Source of the DNA: Desulforhopalus sp.
GTDB lineage: Bacteria; Desulfobacterota; Desulfobulbia; Desulfobulbales; Desulfocapsaceae
DNA: 64,000 bases
Assembly (NCBI GenBank): GCA_030247675.1
Contig: JAOTRX010000006.1
Coordinates: 62,001-126,000, forward strand
Reading direction: 5' to 3'
The position numbers and the translations under genes were made by a program. The notes under the pieces were generated by a model. The model had not been told where the DNA came from. It saw nothing but the letters and a program-made list of their open reading frames with translations, and ran no database searches. Shown one piece after another: positions 36,579-45,856 of the stretch (its first letter is position 1; each line of letters opens with the position of its first letter).

Positions 36579-37442
36579 GTGACGCACTTCTGTCGTTTTG
36601 GCCGAGTATTTCTTGTTGCAGTGCTAGCCGGTAATTTGCTTTTGGCGCCCTTGGTTCCGGCATACGCTCGGGGAAGGGATGACGGTGGGCACGGCATTCC
36701 CCTTCCGCCGGGTCTTCCACCTCCACCGGGCGTCCATGGGAGTTTGCGGGTAACTGCACCGCCCTTACCCCCCGGAATACCCGTGCCGGTGCCGGTTCCG
36801 GTGCCCGTCCCGGGAGTGCCTTATGTGGAAAGGCACAGATCTCCTCCGGACCGGGTCTACGTTTCAAGCAGGCGTGATCACCGCGACTATCGCGATCGCC
36901 GGGATTACCGCCATAGACCGGATTATTACCGCCACCGGCCGCATGGCAGCGTTCACCACAGTCTCCCTGCCGGATTCTTTGCCCTGTCGGTGGCCGGGGC
37001 GGCGTTTTTCTACCATTCGGGTCTCTATTACCGGCAAACCCCGGCCGGCTATGTGGTGGTACAGGCGCCGTTCGGCGCCCGGGTACGGGTCTTGCCGGAG
37101 GAATGCTCGGATCTTTATGTTGACGGCCGGCGTTACTACGATTGCGATGAGGTTTTTTACGAGCCGGATGGCGATGAATATATCGTCATTGAAAGACCGT
37201 CCGGTTTTCGGATAATCGCCGAGGTTGGTGACGAGGTCCGGGTTAGAGCTGAATATCTCAACATCCGCTCGGGGCCGGGCACGCGTCACCGGTCGATTGG
37301 CAAGCTGTATCGCGGCGATGTGATCGAAGTGAGCGGCGTTGATGGGGAATGGTACTACGTGCGGCTTGCCAATGGTCAATACGGGTGGATCATGCGGGAC
37401 TATACCCGCATATATCGAACCCGGCACGACGTGAAGGGGTGA
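36579..37442 (+). CDS. Exported SH3-domain protein with DUF6515-like region
   Basis: A 287-residue secreted or periplasmic protein. Signal peptide 1-30 (AYA), then a Pro-rich stretch with a PVPVPVPVP run (about 65-78), an Arg/His/Tyr-rich segment (95-125), a short hydrophobic segment (FFALSVAGAAFFYH) and a YYRQTPAGYVVVQAPFGA unit typical of DUF6515. A bacterial SH3 domain comes last (about 222-280: VRAEYLNIRSGPGTRH, YGWIMRDY). SH3b domains often bind cell wall. GTG start with GGAGG in front. It is monocistronic. Confidence 0.85.
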   Translation: MTHFCRFGRVFLVAVLAGNLLLAPLVPAYARGRDDGGHGIPLPPGLPPPPGVHGSLRVTAPPLPPGIPVPVPVPVPVPGVPYVERHRSPPDRVYVSSRRDHRDYRDRRDYRHRPDYYRHRPHGSVHHSLPAGFFALSVAGAAFFYHSGLYYRQTPAGYVVVQAPFGARVRVLPEECSDLYVDGRRYYDCDEVFYEPDGDEYIVIERPSGFRIIAEVGDEVRVRAEYLNIRSGPGTRHRSIGKLYRGDVIEVSGVDGEWYYVRLANGQYGWIMRDYTRIYRTRHDVKG

Positions 37443-37459
37443 TCTGCAGTTCTGCGGCT

Positions 37460-37487
37460 GGAGGGGTATGAAGGTAGAGACCCCTCC
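37460..37487 (+). terminator. Hairpin after the SH3 gene, possible terminator
   Basis: Perfect 8-bp inverted repeat GGAGGGGT/ACCCCTCC with a 12-base loop, beginning 18 bases after the stop. There is no T-tract, so it may be a weak or Rho-assisted terminator or an mRNA-protecting hairpin. Confidence 0.4.
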
Positions 37488-37717
37488 GGCAGCAACCTCA
37501 GCTGGTGTCACATTTTTCCACAAACCCTTTGTCTTATTGAAAGGTTCACAGGCAGGTTGCCGGTACCGTTCTTAAATACCTTGCATGGTGCCTGCGCTGT
37601 TCCGTACCTCCCCACCCATCAGGCCCGAGAAGGCGATTTGCCGGTTTTCTTTTACAGAAACGGCCTTATCGTCTTCAGCACAGAGCTGAGTACCGGATCT
37701 TTAAGAGAAGGATACAC

Positions 37718-39130
37718 ATGGACGCAACGATTATCACCGAACTCGAAGCAATTGTCGGCGCCGAAAACGTCTCCACCTCCGCCACCGACAAGATTACCCA
37801 TTCTTATGACGCTACCCAGCAGAGGTATTTGCCGGATGCGGTGGTCTACGCGACAACCACCGAAGAGGTTGCCAAAGTGGTCAAACTTGCCAATCTCGCC
37901 AGGATTCCGGTTCTGCCTCGCGGCGCCGGCAGTGGTTTTACCGGCGGCACCCTGCCGGTACGGGGAGGGATCGTCCTGGTGCTGACCAGGATGACCAAAA
38001 TTCTTGAAATTGATACAGAGAATCTGACAGCGGAGGTCGAGCCGGGGGTGATTACCGCCGAACTGCAGCGCCAGGTGGAAAAACTCGGTCTGTTCTACCC
38101 TCCCGACCCGGCCTCGAAAGAGTTCAGTACCTTGGGCGGTAATGTCGCTGAATGCGCCGGTGGGCCGCGCTGTGTAAAATACGGGGTGACCAAGGATTAT
38201 GTCATGGGCCTGGAGGTGGTCATGCCCACCGGCGAGATCATCCGCACCGGTGGCAAGACCCTGAAAAACGTCGTCGGTTACGATCTCACCAAGCTCTTTG
38301 TCGGCTCTGAGGGCACGCTTGGCATTGTAACCAGGATCATCCTCAAACTCCTGCCGAAACCGGCGGCCAAGAAGACCATGCTGGTGCAGTTTGAGACCAT
38401 CGAGGGGGCGGCCAAAGCGGTGGCGGCGATCATCGGCGCCAAGATCATCCCCACCACCCTCGAATTCCTCGACGCCGCCACCATCAATTGTATCCGCCAT
38501 ACCAGCCCAATCCCCCTGCCCGAGGACTGTCGGGCCATTCTGATCATTGAGGTCGACGGTGATGCGGCATCGCTTGATCCGCAGATCGACCGGATACAGG
38601 AGCTGGTACGGCCCCTTGGCGTTCTGGCGGTCAAGGTTGCCGCAAGTCATGAAGAATCGGAGGAGATCTGGCAGGTGCGGCGCAATGTCAGCCCAAGTCT
38701 GCGCAGGGTTAATCCCGACAAGTTCAACGAGGATATCGTTGTGCCGCGCTCCAAGGTACCCGATATGATCCGCGCCCTGGAGAGGATTTCCACCGAATAC
38801 GATGTGCCCATCGTCAACTTCGGCCATGCCGGAGACGGCAATATTCACGTCAACATCATGGTCGACCTACGGGAGCACGGCATGGCCGAAAAGGTCGACA
38901 AGGTGCTTGACGAGGTCTTCCAGGCCGCCATCAATCTGCGCGGCTCGATTTCCGGGGAACACGGTATCGGCACCGCCAAGGCCAAGTATCTGGCCATGGA
39001 GCTTGATCCGGCGACCATCGCCGCCATGCGGCTGATTAAAGAGGCCTTCGATCCCAACAATATCCTCAATCCTGGCAAAATCTTTACCGATAACCCATGC
39101 CAAATTCCGGCCACGACCGGCACGATCTAA
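37718..39130 (+). CDS. FAD-linked oxidase, GlcD/D-lactate dehydrogenase type
   Basis: A 470-residue flavoenzyme. The FAD_binding_4 (PCMH) domain is at about 40-220 with VLPRGAGSGFTGGTLPV and GGNVAECAGGPRCVKYG. The FAD-oxidase C domain follows, with the catalytic-site region NFGHAGDGNIHVN and the closing SGEHGIG. It oxidises a 2-hydroxy acid (glycolate or D-lactate) and passes electrons to the Fe-S protein encoded three bases later. In sulfate reducers such pairs usually serve lactate oxidation, which is inference here. AGAAGGATACAC precedes the ATG. Confidence 0.93.
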   Translation: MDATIITELEAIVGAENVSTSATDKITHSYDATQQRYLPDAVVYATTTEEVAKVVKLANLARIPVLPRGAGSGFTGGTLPVRGGIVLVLTRMTKILEIDTENLTAEVEPGVITAELQRQVEKLGLFYPPDPASKEFSTLGGNVAECAGGPRCVKYGVTKDYVMGLEVVMPTGEIIRTGGKTLKNVVGYDLTKLFVGSEGTLGIVTRIILKLLPKPAAKKTMLVQFETIEGAAKAVAAIIGAKIIPTTLEFLDAATINCIRHTSPIPLPEDCRAILIIEVDGDAASLDPQIDRIQELVRPLGVLAVKVAASHEESEEIWQVRRNVSPSLRRVNPDKFNEDIVVPRSKVPDMIRALERISTEYDVPIVNFGHAGDGNIHVNIMVDLREHGMAEKVDKVLDEVFQAAINLRGSISGEHGIGTAKAKYLAMELDPATIAAMRLIKEAFDPNNILNPGKIFTDNPCQIPATTGTI

Positions 39131-39133
39131 GCG

Positions 39134-40399
39134 ATGAGCAAGAATAAAAAATTACAGGACTTCAGCAAGGTTATCGGCGAATGCGTCAAATGCGGGATAT
39201 GCCAGGCCCACTGCCCGACCTATCTCGTCGGCCGACGGGAAGGGGCGGTCGCCAGGGGCAAGATCGCCCTGGCCGCGGCCCTTCTGAGCGGTCAGGCGGA
39301 TCTGGAAAAGCGGCTGCAGGAGGATATCTCCATGTGCCTGATGTGCGGCTCCTGCGTTGATAAATGCCCGAATAAGGTACCGACCCATGAGATCGTCGGG
39401 GCGATCCGCCGGCAGATCACCGACGATCAAGGCTTGTCCCTGATCGGTAAGGGCATTTCCACCCTTCTCGGTTCGAAGGCGCTGATGAACGGTCTCAGTA
39501 AGGGCGGGGCGCTGCTGTCGCCGATGCTGTTGAAAAAGGTGCCGGCATCAAGCGGCCTGCGCCTGCGTTTCCCGGCCCCGGGCATGGTGGACCGGACCGT
39601 GCCGAAGATCGCCTTCAGAAACCTCTTTGACCGGCTGCCGGAGTTTACCCCGGGGCGGCCTGATATGCCGGTGGTTGGCTTCTTCGCCGGCTGCTCGATC
39701 ACCTATGCCTATCCGGAGATCGGCGAACATATGGTGGCCATCCTCAACCGCCTGGGATACTCGGTCTATTTGCCGAGGGCACAACGCTGCTGCGGTATCC
39801 CGGCCCTGTCCTCGGGCAATGGCAAGCTTGTCGAGGAGCTGGCCGAAAGAAATGTCGCTGCCTTTCAGGGCCGGGAGGTGCAGCACATCATCACCGCCTG
39901 CGGCTCCTGTAACGGCGGTATCGGCGAACACTACAAAACGATGCAGGGGGACTTTGCCGATTTTACCGGCAAGGTGGTTGATTTCAGTGTCTTCCTGCAG
40001 GATGCCGGATTGTTCGAGGAGCTGGCGGCGATGGAGAAATGGCCTCGGCGAACGCGGGTCACCTATCACGATCCCTGCCATTTGAAGGTCCAGGGGATAA
40101 CAAAGGAGCCACGCCGCCTGCTTGCGGCCCTGCCCAATGTCGATTTTGTGGAGATGGCCGGGGCTTCTGCCTGCTGCGGCCTGGGTGGGACCTTTTCGGT
40201 ATACCACTATCAGTGCAGCAGGGATATCGGGGCCAGGAAGATTCCGGGCCTCTTGGACAGCGGCGCCAGCCTTGTTGCCACCGCCTGCCCCGGCTGCATC
40301 ATGCAGCTGCAGGACACCATCAATCACGCCGGATTGCCGGTCAGGGCAGTGCACGTCCTGGAATTATTGGCAGCGGCACTTGGAACGAAGGAATCGTAA
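39134..40399 (+). CDS. Fe-S oxidoreductase, GlcF type (two 4Fe-4S, two CCG domains)
   Basis: A 421-residue protein. Two ferredoxin-type cluster motifs are CVKCGICQAHCP and CLMCGSCVDKCP (residues 16-80). Two Cys-rich CCG domains (RCCGIPAL and ACCGLGG, with preceding CGSC and CPGC elements) carry further iron-sulfur chemistry. It pairs with the upstream flavoprotein as electron acceptor, likely passing electrons to the quinone pool. It is three bases after the FAD gene, same operon, and convergent with the HD-GYP gene. Confidence 0.93.
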   Translation: MSKNKKLQDFSKVIGECVKCGICQAHCPTYLVGRREGAVARGKIALAAALLSGQADLEKRLQEDISMCLMCGSCVDKCPNKVPTHEIVGAIRRQITDDQGLSLIGKGISTLLGSKALMNGLSKGGALLSPMLLKKVPASSGLRLRFPAPGMVDRTVPKIAFRNLFDRLPEFTPGRPDMPVVGFFAGCSITYAYPEIGEHMVAILNRLGYSVYLPRAQRCCGIPALSSGNGKLVEELAERNVAAFQGREVQHIITACGSCNGGIGEHYKTMQGDFADFTGKVVDFSVFLQDAGLFEELAAMEKWPRRTRVTYHDPCHLKVQGITKEPRRLLAALPNVDFVEMAGASACCGLGGTFSVYHYQCSRDIGARKIPGLLDSGASLVATACPGCIMQLQDTINHAGLPVRAVHVLELLAAALGTKES

Positions 40400-40426
40400 G
40401 CTCGGCCAAAGGAACTTTCAACAGTC

Positions 40427-41518
40427 TCAGTTGCAGTCCAGGTCGCCGGGGTGATGCGGCAGTGTCGAGCAGCGACGGATGACCTCCTGCTGGGGCAGAT
40501 CGAACTGAAATGGTCCTTCGGCGTACAGTTCCAGACAGGCATCAACCGCCGTGCTGTCGTAGAGGCTGCCGCGATGCTGGCGCAGCTCGGTCAAGGCCGC
40601 CTCTACGCCCAGCGCCGGGCGGTAGGGCCGAAACGAACTCTTGGCCTCGGCGACGTCGGCAACCGTCAGGATCTTTGATTCAAGAAGAATCTCGTCACTG
40701 CTCAGGCCATGCGGATAGCCCTTGCCGTCCAGCCGTTCATGATGCTCAAGAACCATGCGGGCACAGGGCCAGGGGAAGGGGATGTTCTTGAGGATGTCGT
40801 AGCTGATCTGCGGGTGGATCTTGATGACCTCCAACTCGGCGTCGAGAAGCTGGCCGGTGCGATTAAGTATCGACACCGGGATGCGGATCTTGCCGACATC
40901 GTGGAGAAGGGCGGCGATGCGCAGGCCCTCGATTTTGTCCGCCGGCAGACCCATCTTCGCGGCAATGGCGCAGGCCAGCTGGGCCACCCGCTGCTGATGG
41001 CCCGAGGTATAGGGATCGCGAATCTCCACCATCAGGGCCATTGAGCTGATAATGCCCTGCAGCATATTGCGGAGTTCGACGGTTTTTTCCGCCACCTTCT
41101 GTTCAAGAAGGGCATTTTGCGAGCGAAGCTGTTCCTTCATCAGCGCCATGGCCAGGTGGGCCTGTACCCTGGCCTTGACCTCGGCGGCATGAAAGGGCTT
41201 GGTGATGTAATCTACCGCCCCCAGGCAGAACCCTTGGGTTTTGTTGACGGTTTCACTCATAGCGGTGATGAAGATGACCGGAATGTCCTCGGTCCGGGGA
41301 TTGTTCTTCAGCCGGGTGCAGACCTCATAGCCATCCATCTCCGGCATCATGATATCGAGGAGGATGAGATGGGGCAGGTATTTGTCGCAATATTCAAGGG
41401 CTGCCGCGCCTCTTTTAGCAATACCCAGGCGATAGTCCGACTTCAAGGTATTCACCAGCAGGTCGATATTGGTGGCATTATCGTCGACAATGAGGATGAG
41501 TGGTCGCGGATCGTTCAT
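40427..41518 (-). CDS. Response regulator with HD-GYP phosphodiesterase domain
   Basis: A 363-residue protein. The receiver (7-125) has LIVDDN, phosphoacceptor D in LILLDIMMPEMDG and YITKPF. A short coiled linker (LRSQNALLEQKVAEKTVELRN, split here) leads to an HD-GYP domain (about 160-345) with AALLHDVGKIRIP, HPQISYDIL and HHERLDGKGYPHGL, all metal and GYP residues present. It hydrolyses c-di-GMP or, in some members, cGAMP, which fits the Hypr-type cyclase at the other end of the window. It overlaps the hybrid kinase gene by ATGA and is surely its partner. Confidence 0.94.
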   Translation of the reverse strand: MNDPRPLILIVDDNATNIDLLVNTLKSDYRLGIAKRGAAALEYCDKYLPHLILLDIMMPEMDGYEVCTRLKNNPRTEDIPVIFITAMSETVNKTQGFCLGAVDYITKPFHAAEVKARVQAHLAMALMKEQLRSQNALLEQKVAEKTVELRNMLQGIISSMALMVEIRDPYTSGHQQRVAQLACAIAAKMGLPADKIEGLRIAALLHDVGKIRIPVSILNRTGQLLDAELEVIKIHPQISYDILKNIPFPWPCARMVLEHHERLDGKGYPHGLSSDEILLESKILTVADVAEAKSSFRPYRPALGVEAALTELRQHRGSLYDSTAVDACLELYAEGPFQFDLPQQEVIRRCSTLPHHPGDLDCN

Positions 41519-44500
41519 GCGTTTTCCTTTAGAGCCTTTTCGATCTGGCCAATGGTACGCAGGGCCTGGTCGTAATCATAGCGCTGGGTTTCCGTCTCCA
41601 GGGCCTTTGGCAATTCCCGGTTAATATTCTTGTGGCGAGTGAGTTCACTCACTACCTCTGTTGTAATTCTCTGGATCATCTCTGGATCGGCGTGGTCGAT
41701 GGCCTCGGTGAGATGGGTGAGAAGGACAGTGATGTCAGCCGTTGTTCCCGGTGGTCGCACTTCTTCGGGCGCCGCCTCCTGTGGTGATCTACCCATCCCC
41801 TCCAGTACCCCGAGGAGGCGGGTCAATTCATTTTGCAGTTCCAGACAAAGCTCGGCGATATTGGCGGCCGGAGGATGGGTTTCGCAGCCCCGCTCCAGGG
41901 CGTCCGCAGCCTCGCGCAGTTCCCCGGCGCCGATGTTGCCGGCGCTGCCCTTGAGACTGTGGGCGAGGTGTTGTAGTGCCTGGCGGTCCTGCACATCCAA
42001 GGCCTCCTGAAGGCTTGCAACCGTTTTACTATTATCGCGGCAAAAACCGTCTAGGATGTCTTGAAACGTCTGCCAGTGCAGGCCGGTGGATTGCAGCACC
42101 GCGCCGACGTCGATACCTGGGATCGCAAGGGGAGGAGGGGGGGCCGCGCCGTCTGGTTTTGTGCCGGCATCTTCTCCGGTGGCAAGGCCCTCTGGTTCCT
42201 CGTCCTCTGGTTCAGGAAGGTATTCGTCGTCCGCAGTCCCGGCAATCCGTTTTTTGTTAAGCAGGTGGTGCCAGATCGTATAAAACAGCCGATCTTGGTT
42301 GATTGGTTTGGAGACGTAGCCATCCATCCCGGCCTCAAGACATTTTTCCTCATCGCCCTTGAGGGCATGGGCGGTCATGGCGATAATCGGTAAGGTCCGG
42401 CAGCCGGGGAGCTGGCGGATCCTTCTGGTCGCCTCCAGACCATTGACTTTCGGCATCTGCACGTCCATGAGCACGGCATCGAAGGTCTCGGCAGCGGCTT
42501 TGGCCACTGCCTCCTCGCCGTTGCCGGCAAGGGTGACGATGATTCCGGCACCGCCGAGAATTGCCTTGGCCACCTCCTGATTGGTAAGATTATCCTCAAC
42601 CACCAGTATCTTATAATCCTTTAAGTGCTTTTTATACATCGACGCCTTGGTGGTAAAGGAGGTCTTGGCGCTGCTTTTCAGCTGCCCCCCTTTGCCGAAG
42701 GCGTCCATAATCGCATCAAACAGGGTGGATTGAAAAATCGGTTTGGTCAGGAAACCGTTTATCCCGACCTGTTCGGCTGTCGATCGGTGTACCTCTCTGG
42801 CAAAGGCGGTCATCATTATGATCGGCATGGTCAGGTGCAACACCTCACGAATCCTCCGCGATGCCTGGATTCCGTCCATTTCGGCCATTTTCCAGTCCAT
42901 GAGCACCAGTTCCACCGGCGGTTTGTCATTGCTTTCCTCCAGTCGCTGCAGGGATTCAGGACCTGAGGCAACGGTTTCTACCCTGAAACCGAGGGAGACC
43001 AGCATTTTCGCCATTATCTCCCGGCTGTCCCGGCTGTCATCAACGACAAGGACATTCAGGCCGCTGATATCGGGCGGGAAAATAAACCGCGAATTAGGCG
43101 GTTCATCGGCCTTCTCCAGCTGTACGGTGAAAATAAAGGTGGTGCCCTTGCCGATTTCGGTATCGACACTGATGCTGCCGTGCATCATTGTCACGAATTT
43201 CTTGCAGATGCTCAGGCCCAGGCCGGAACCCTCGTATTTTCTGGTGAGGGACGAGTCACCCTGGGTGAAGGGTTCGAAAAGCAGCGGCAGGTATTCCGGG
43301 GAAATGCCGGTACCGGTATCTTTGACGATAAAACGGAGAACGACTTGGCCGGCGGCGAGTCCTTCGGTTGGTTCGGCATGTTGAACACCGGCGAGAATGA
43401 TGCCGCCCGGATCGGTGAATTTTATGGCGTTGCCGATGAGATTGGTGAGGATCTGTTGCAGGCGCAGGGAATCACCGCGGAGGATGCGCGGTGTGCTTGC
43501 ATCGATATCCACCAGCAGCTCAATATCCTTGCTGGCCGCCTGATTGATAAAGACATCCATGACCCGGTCAAACATCTCATCGAGTCTGAACACCCGCTCC
43601 TTCAGTTCCAGCTGGCCCGCCTCGATCTTTGAAAAATCGAGGATATCATTGATGATGCCGAGAAGGGCGTAGGAGGAATTATGAACGATATGCAGGTAAT
43701 GTTCCACCTCCGGCGTCAGATTCTCGCCCAGAGCGAGATCGGTGGCGGCGATTATGCCGTTCATCGGGGTGCGGATCTCGTGGCTCATGTTGGCAAGAAA
43801 GCGGCTCTTGGCGAGTGTCGCGGCCTCCGCCAGCTGCTTGGCCTGTTCCAGTTCTTGGTCGAGCTTTTTGTGCATCTCGATTTCCCTTGTGAGGGAGAGA
43901 TGCGAGGCCTTGATCCGCCGGTTGAGTTTTACCACCAGAAAGGTGAAGGCCGCGTGGCTGCAAAAAAAGATAAAGGCGACAAGGAGCCAGGGGCCATAAT
44001 TGTGGAGGATATCGTCGATACTGACCTTGCCCAGATCCTTATAGGGACCGAGACGCAGGGACATCATCAGTTCCATTACCGGCTGGTAATTGAGGGGGAT
44101 GGTCCAGCCGGCACAACCGGCGGCAAGGGCTGCCGGGGAATCGGGGCTCATCTGCAGAAGGGCGATTGCCACCTTTTCTGCCAGCTCATCAGCTGTTCCC
44201 TTGACTTTGGCCATTGGCCAGTCCGGATATTCCCTGGTGGTGCAGAGATATGGTGTTCTCTCGTCCACATCGTGCAGCCGGGGAAAGATGAAAAAATCCT
44301 TGAGGTCGATTTTCCCTTCGGCGCTCATCTCCTCCAGGGTATTGGTGCGAACCGTCCCGGCATCGACAACCCCGTCGCGAACGGCATAGACAACGTTGTC
44401 GTGGGTTTCACCAAAATACAGGGACCGGAAATCCCTGGTCGGATCGATCCCCTGTTCCTTCAGCTCCCGCCAGGCCATTCGCCAGCCACCCAGCGAATCC

Positions 44501-44970
44501 TCGGCTACCGCCATGAACGACTTGCCCTTCAGATCGTAGAAGTTCCTGACATCCTTGCGGGCAGCTTGGCTGAAGATAACACCACCATATTTCGAATAGG
44601 AGCGGCCGAGGCGCATCTCCTTTAAGGTGACGATGCGGTTAATGCCGTAGAGTTGTTCCAGTTCCACATAGAACGACGAGTTGGTGAGAATGAAATCGAC
44701 TTCCCCGAGACGGACGCTGGAGGCAATCTTGTCATGGGCCAGGGGTATGATAACAAAGGTTTTCCCAGGGATGTGGCCGGTGAGATGGTCGGCAGTTGCC
44801 CCCCAGGTTTTCAGGCATTGTTCCGGGCCGCGGGTAGCAAGAACACCGATTTTTACGGTGCTTTCCTCAACCGTTTCGGTTTTTGCGAGGCTGGGATAGA
44901 AGAGGAGGAAGAGACAGAAAACGAAACCAGCAATGGGCCTAATATGGCGAAAGGTATTTGGTATGTGCAT
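41515..44970 (-). CDS. Hybrid histidine kinase with PhnD-like sensor, two receivers and HPt
   Basis: An 1151-residue phosphorelay protein: signal helix (about 10-30), a phosphonate-binding PhnD-like periplasmic domain (about 35-310), TM helix (about 330-352), coiled linker, HisKA with SRFLANMSHEIRTPMNG, HATPase with NLIGNAIKF and G boxes, receiver 1 (VVDDSRDS; D in LVLMDWKMAEMDG), receiver 2 (VVEDNLTN; D in AVLMDVQMPKVNG), and an HPt domain with the phospho-His in LAHSLKGSAGNIG. The HPt can pass phosphate to the HD-GYP regulator encoded downstream with a four-base overlap. The ATG at 44970 fits the signal helix; the frame extends to 45090 without a start signal. Confidence 0.94.
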   Translation of the reverse strand: MHIPNTFRHIRPIAGFVFCLFLLFYPSLAKTETVEESTVKIGVLATRGPEQCLKTWGATADHLTGHIPGKTFVIIPLAHDKIASSVRLGEVDFILTNSSFYVELEQLYGINRIVTLKEMRLGRSYSKYGGVIFSQAARKDVRNFYDLKGKSFMAVAEDSLGGWRMAWRELKEQGIDPTRDFRSLYFGETHDNVVYAVRDGVVDAGTVRTNTLEEMSAEGKIDLKDFFIFPRLHDVDERTPYLCTTREYPDWPMAKVKGTADELAEKVAIALLQMSPDSPAALAAGCAGWTIPLNYQPVMELMMSLRLGPYKDLGKVSIDDILHNYGPWLLVAFIFFCSHAAFTFLVVKLNRRIKASHLSLTREIEMHKKLDQELEQAKQLAEAATLAKSRFLANMSHEIRTPMNGIIAATDLALGENLTPEVEHYLHIVHNSSYALLGIINDILDFSKIEAGQLELKERVFRLDEMFDRVMDVFINQAASKDIELLVDIDASTPRILRGDSLRLQQILTNLIGNAIKFTDPGGIILAGVQHAEPTEGLAAGQVVLRFIVKDTGTGISPEYLPLLFEPFTQGDSSLTRKYEGSGLGLSICKKFVTMMHGSISVDTEIGKGTTFIFTVQLEKADEPPNSRFIFPPDISGLNVLVVDDSRDSREIMAKMLVSLGFRVETVASGPESLQRLEESNDKPPVELVLMDWKMAEMDGIQASRRIREVLHLTMPIIMMTAFAREVHRSTAEQVGINGFLTKPIFQSTLFDAIMDAFGKGGQLKSSAKTSFTTKASMYKKHLKDYKILVVEDNLTNQEVAKAILGGAGIIVTLAGNGEEAVAKAAAETFDAVLMDVQMPKVNGLEATRRIRQLPGCRTLPIIAMTAHALKGDEEKCLEAGMDGYVSKPINQDRLFYTIWHHLLNKKRIAGTADDEYLPEPEDEEPEGLATGEDAGTKPDGAAPPPPLAIPGIDVGAVLQSTGLHWQTFQDILDGFCRDNSKTVASLQEALDVQDRQALQHLAHSLKGSAGNIGAGELREAADALERGCETHPPAANIAELCLELQNELTRLLGVLEGMGRSPQEAAPEEVRPPGTTADITVLLTHLTEAIDHADPEMIQRITTEVVSELTRHKNINRELPKALETETQRYDYDQALRTIGQIEKALKENA

Positions 44971-45314
44971 CGACCTGACTGTCGATTCCGGTCGACAGGC
45001 TCCTTGCTGAATTGATCTTGGCCATTGGTGGAAACCGCCGTGCCGTTCAGCATACCACAGACTGCAGCACAAATTGAAGGACTTTGACATTGAGACTGCC
45101 GGTTACTGTGGTTTGATGCAGGCCTTGGTGGAGTGTTCACCGTCGATTTTCCGCCGGGGGCGAACTTCTTGTAACACAATAGCGAAAAAGACGATATCAT
45201 TGTCGGCAACGGCAGTCACCGGTGTTGCCGGGGGGTGGCAAGGCGGGGAAATAGCCGGCAACTGCAACTCCGGCGAACACTGAAAATGAATAAATTTCCA
45301 ATAATGAGCACACT
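44971..45314. other. 344-base divergent region, no gene
   Basis: This lies between the hybrid kinase (minus) and the small coiled-coil protein (plus). It is G/C-rich and shows short runs of repeated GCCGG and GGCAA words around 45195-45275 but no clean promoter boxes. Frames on the plus strand near 45074 and 45235 are not protein-like. Confidence 0.3.
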
Positions 45315-45725
45315 ATGGATGCATATACCGAGGCCCATATATTCGTCGCTGCGATTCGAGTTCTCCAGCATCAAGGCGGATGTCCGCCAAATCTCGAGGA
45401 TGTCTGCGCGATGGCGCGCCTCTCAGTTGAGCTGGGCCATACCCTGTGTCGAAAATTGGCCAAGCTGGGGATCGTCGAGACCTTTGAGGACCCCTTTACC
45501 ATCAAGCTGGCGGTGGCCAATCACCTGAATATCGAGACGCTCCCCAAGAAGGAGGTCGAGGAGAACAGTCTCGCCAGGGAGTTGGAAAAGTTTCAATCGG
45601 AGAAAAAGAGCGTCGAGCAGAAGGTCGCAACCATTCAGGCTGAGATGGCCAAAAAGCGCCAGGATCTGTTTGCCGACATCGAGGCCAAATTTAAAAAGGA
45701 AATGGAGAAACAGCAAAAACGCTGA
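45315..45725 (+). CDS. Small protein: winged-helix-like N-terminus, coiled-coil C-terminus
   Basis: A 136-residue protein I do not recognise. Residues 5-70 have the spacing of a winged helix (IFVAAIRVLQHQGG, LEDVCAMARLSVELGHTLCRKLAKLGIVETFEDPF split over strands). Residues 75-136 are a highly charged helix that would form a coiled coil (EKFQSEKKSVEQKVATIQAE). This looks like a DNA- or protein-binding adaptor. The start codon has no clear ribosome-binding site. Two hairpin elements follow directly. Confidence 0.65.
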   Translation: MDAYTEAHIFVAAIRVLQHQGGCPPNLEDVCAMARLSVELGHTLCRKLAKLGIVETFEDPFTIKLAVANHLNIETLPKKEVEENSLARELEKFQSEKKSVEQKVATIQAEMAKKRQDLFADIEAKFKKEMEKQQKR

Positions 45726-45747
45726 GACGCTCTGTTTGAATACCGTC

Positions 45748-45805
45748 TTATACCACAAGGGCATTAGTTTCGTACGAGCAGACAAGCTGCTCAACTCAGC
45801 TTTAT
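45748..45805 (+). repeat. Dispersed hairpin element, copy D1
   Basis: TTATACCACAAGGGCATTAGTTTCG-type 5' part (shown here split), inner arms GAGCAG and CTGCTC around ACAAG, with the outer two bases of the left arm changed (AC for TT), and the tail CTCAGCTTTATACC. First of two tandem copies; its TTTATACC end is also the start of copy D2. Confidence 0.85.
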
Positions 45806-45856
45806 ACCGCACGGGCAGGTTTCGTTTGAGCAAACACGTTGCTCAATTCAGCTTTA
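45802..45856 (+). repeat. Dispersed hairpin element, copy D2, with compensatory stem change
   Basis: Second tandem copy. Arms are TTGAGCAA and TTGCTCAA around ACACG. Against the consensus both members of one base pair changed (G to A on the left, C to T on the right), which keeps the 8-bp stem perfect. It lies between convergent genes, ending at the stop of the DksA-like gene. Confidence 0.85.
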
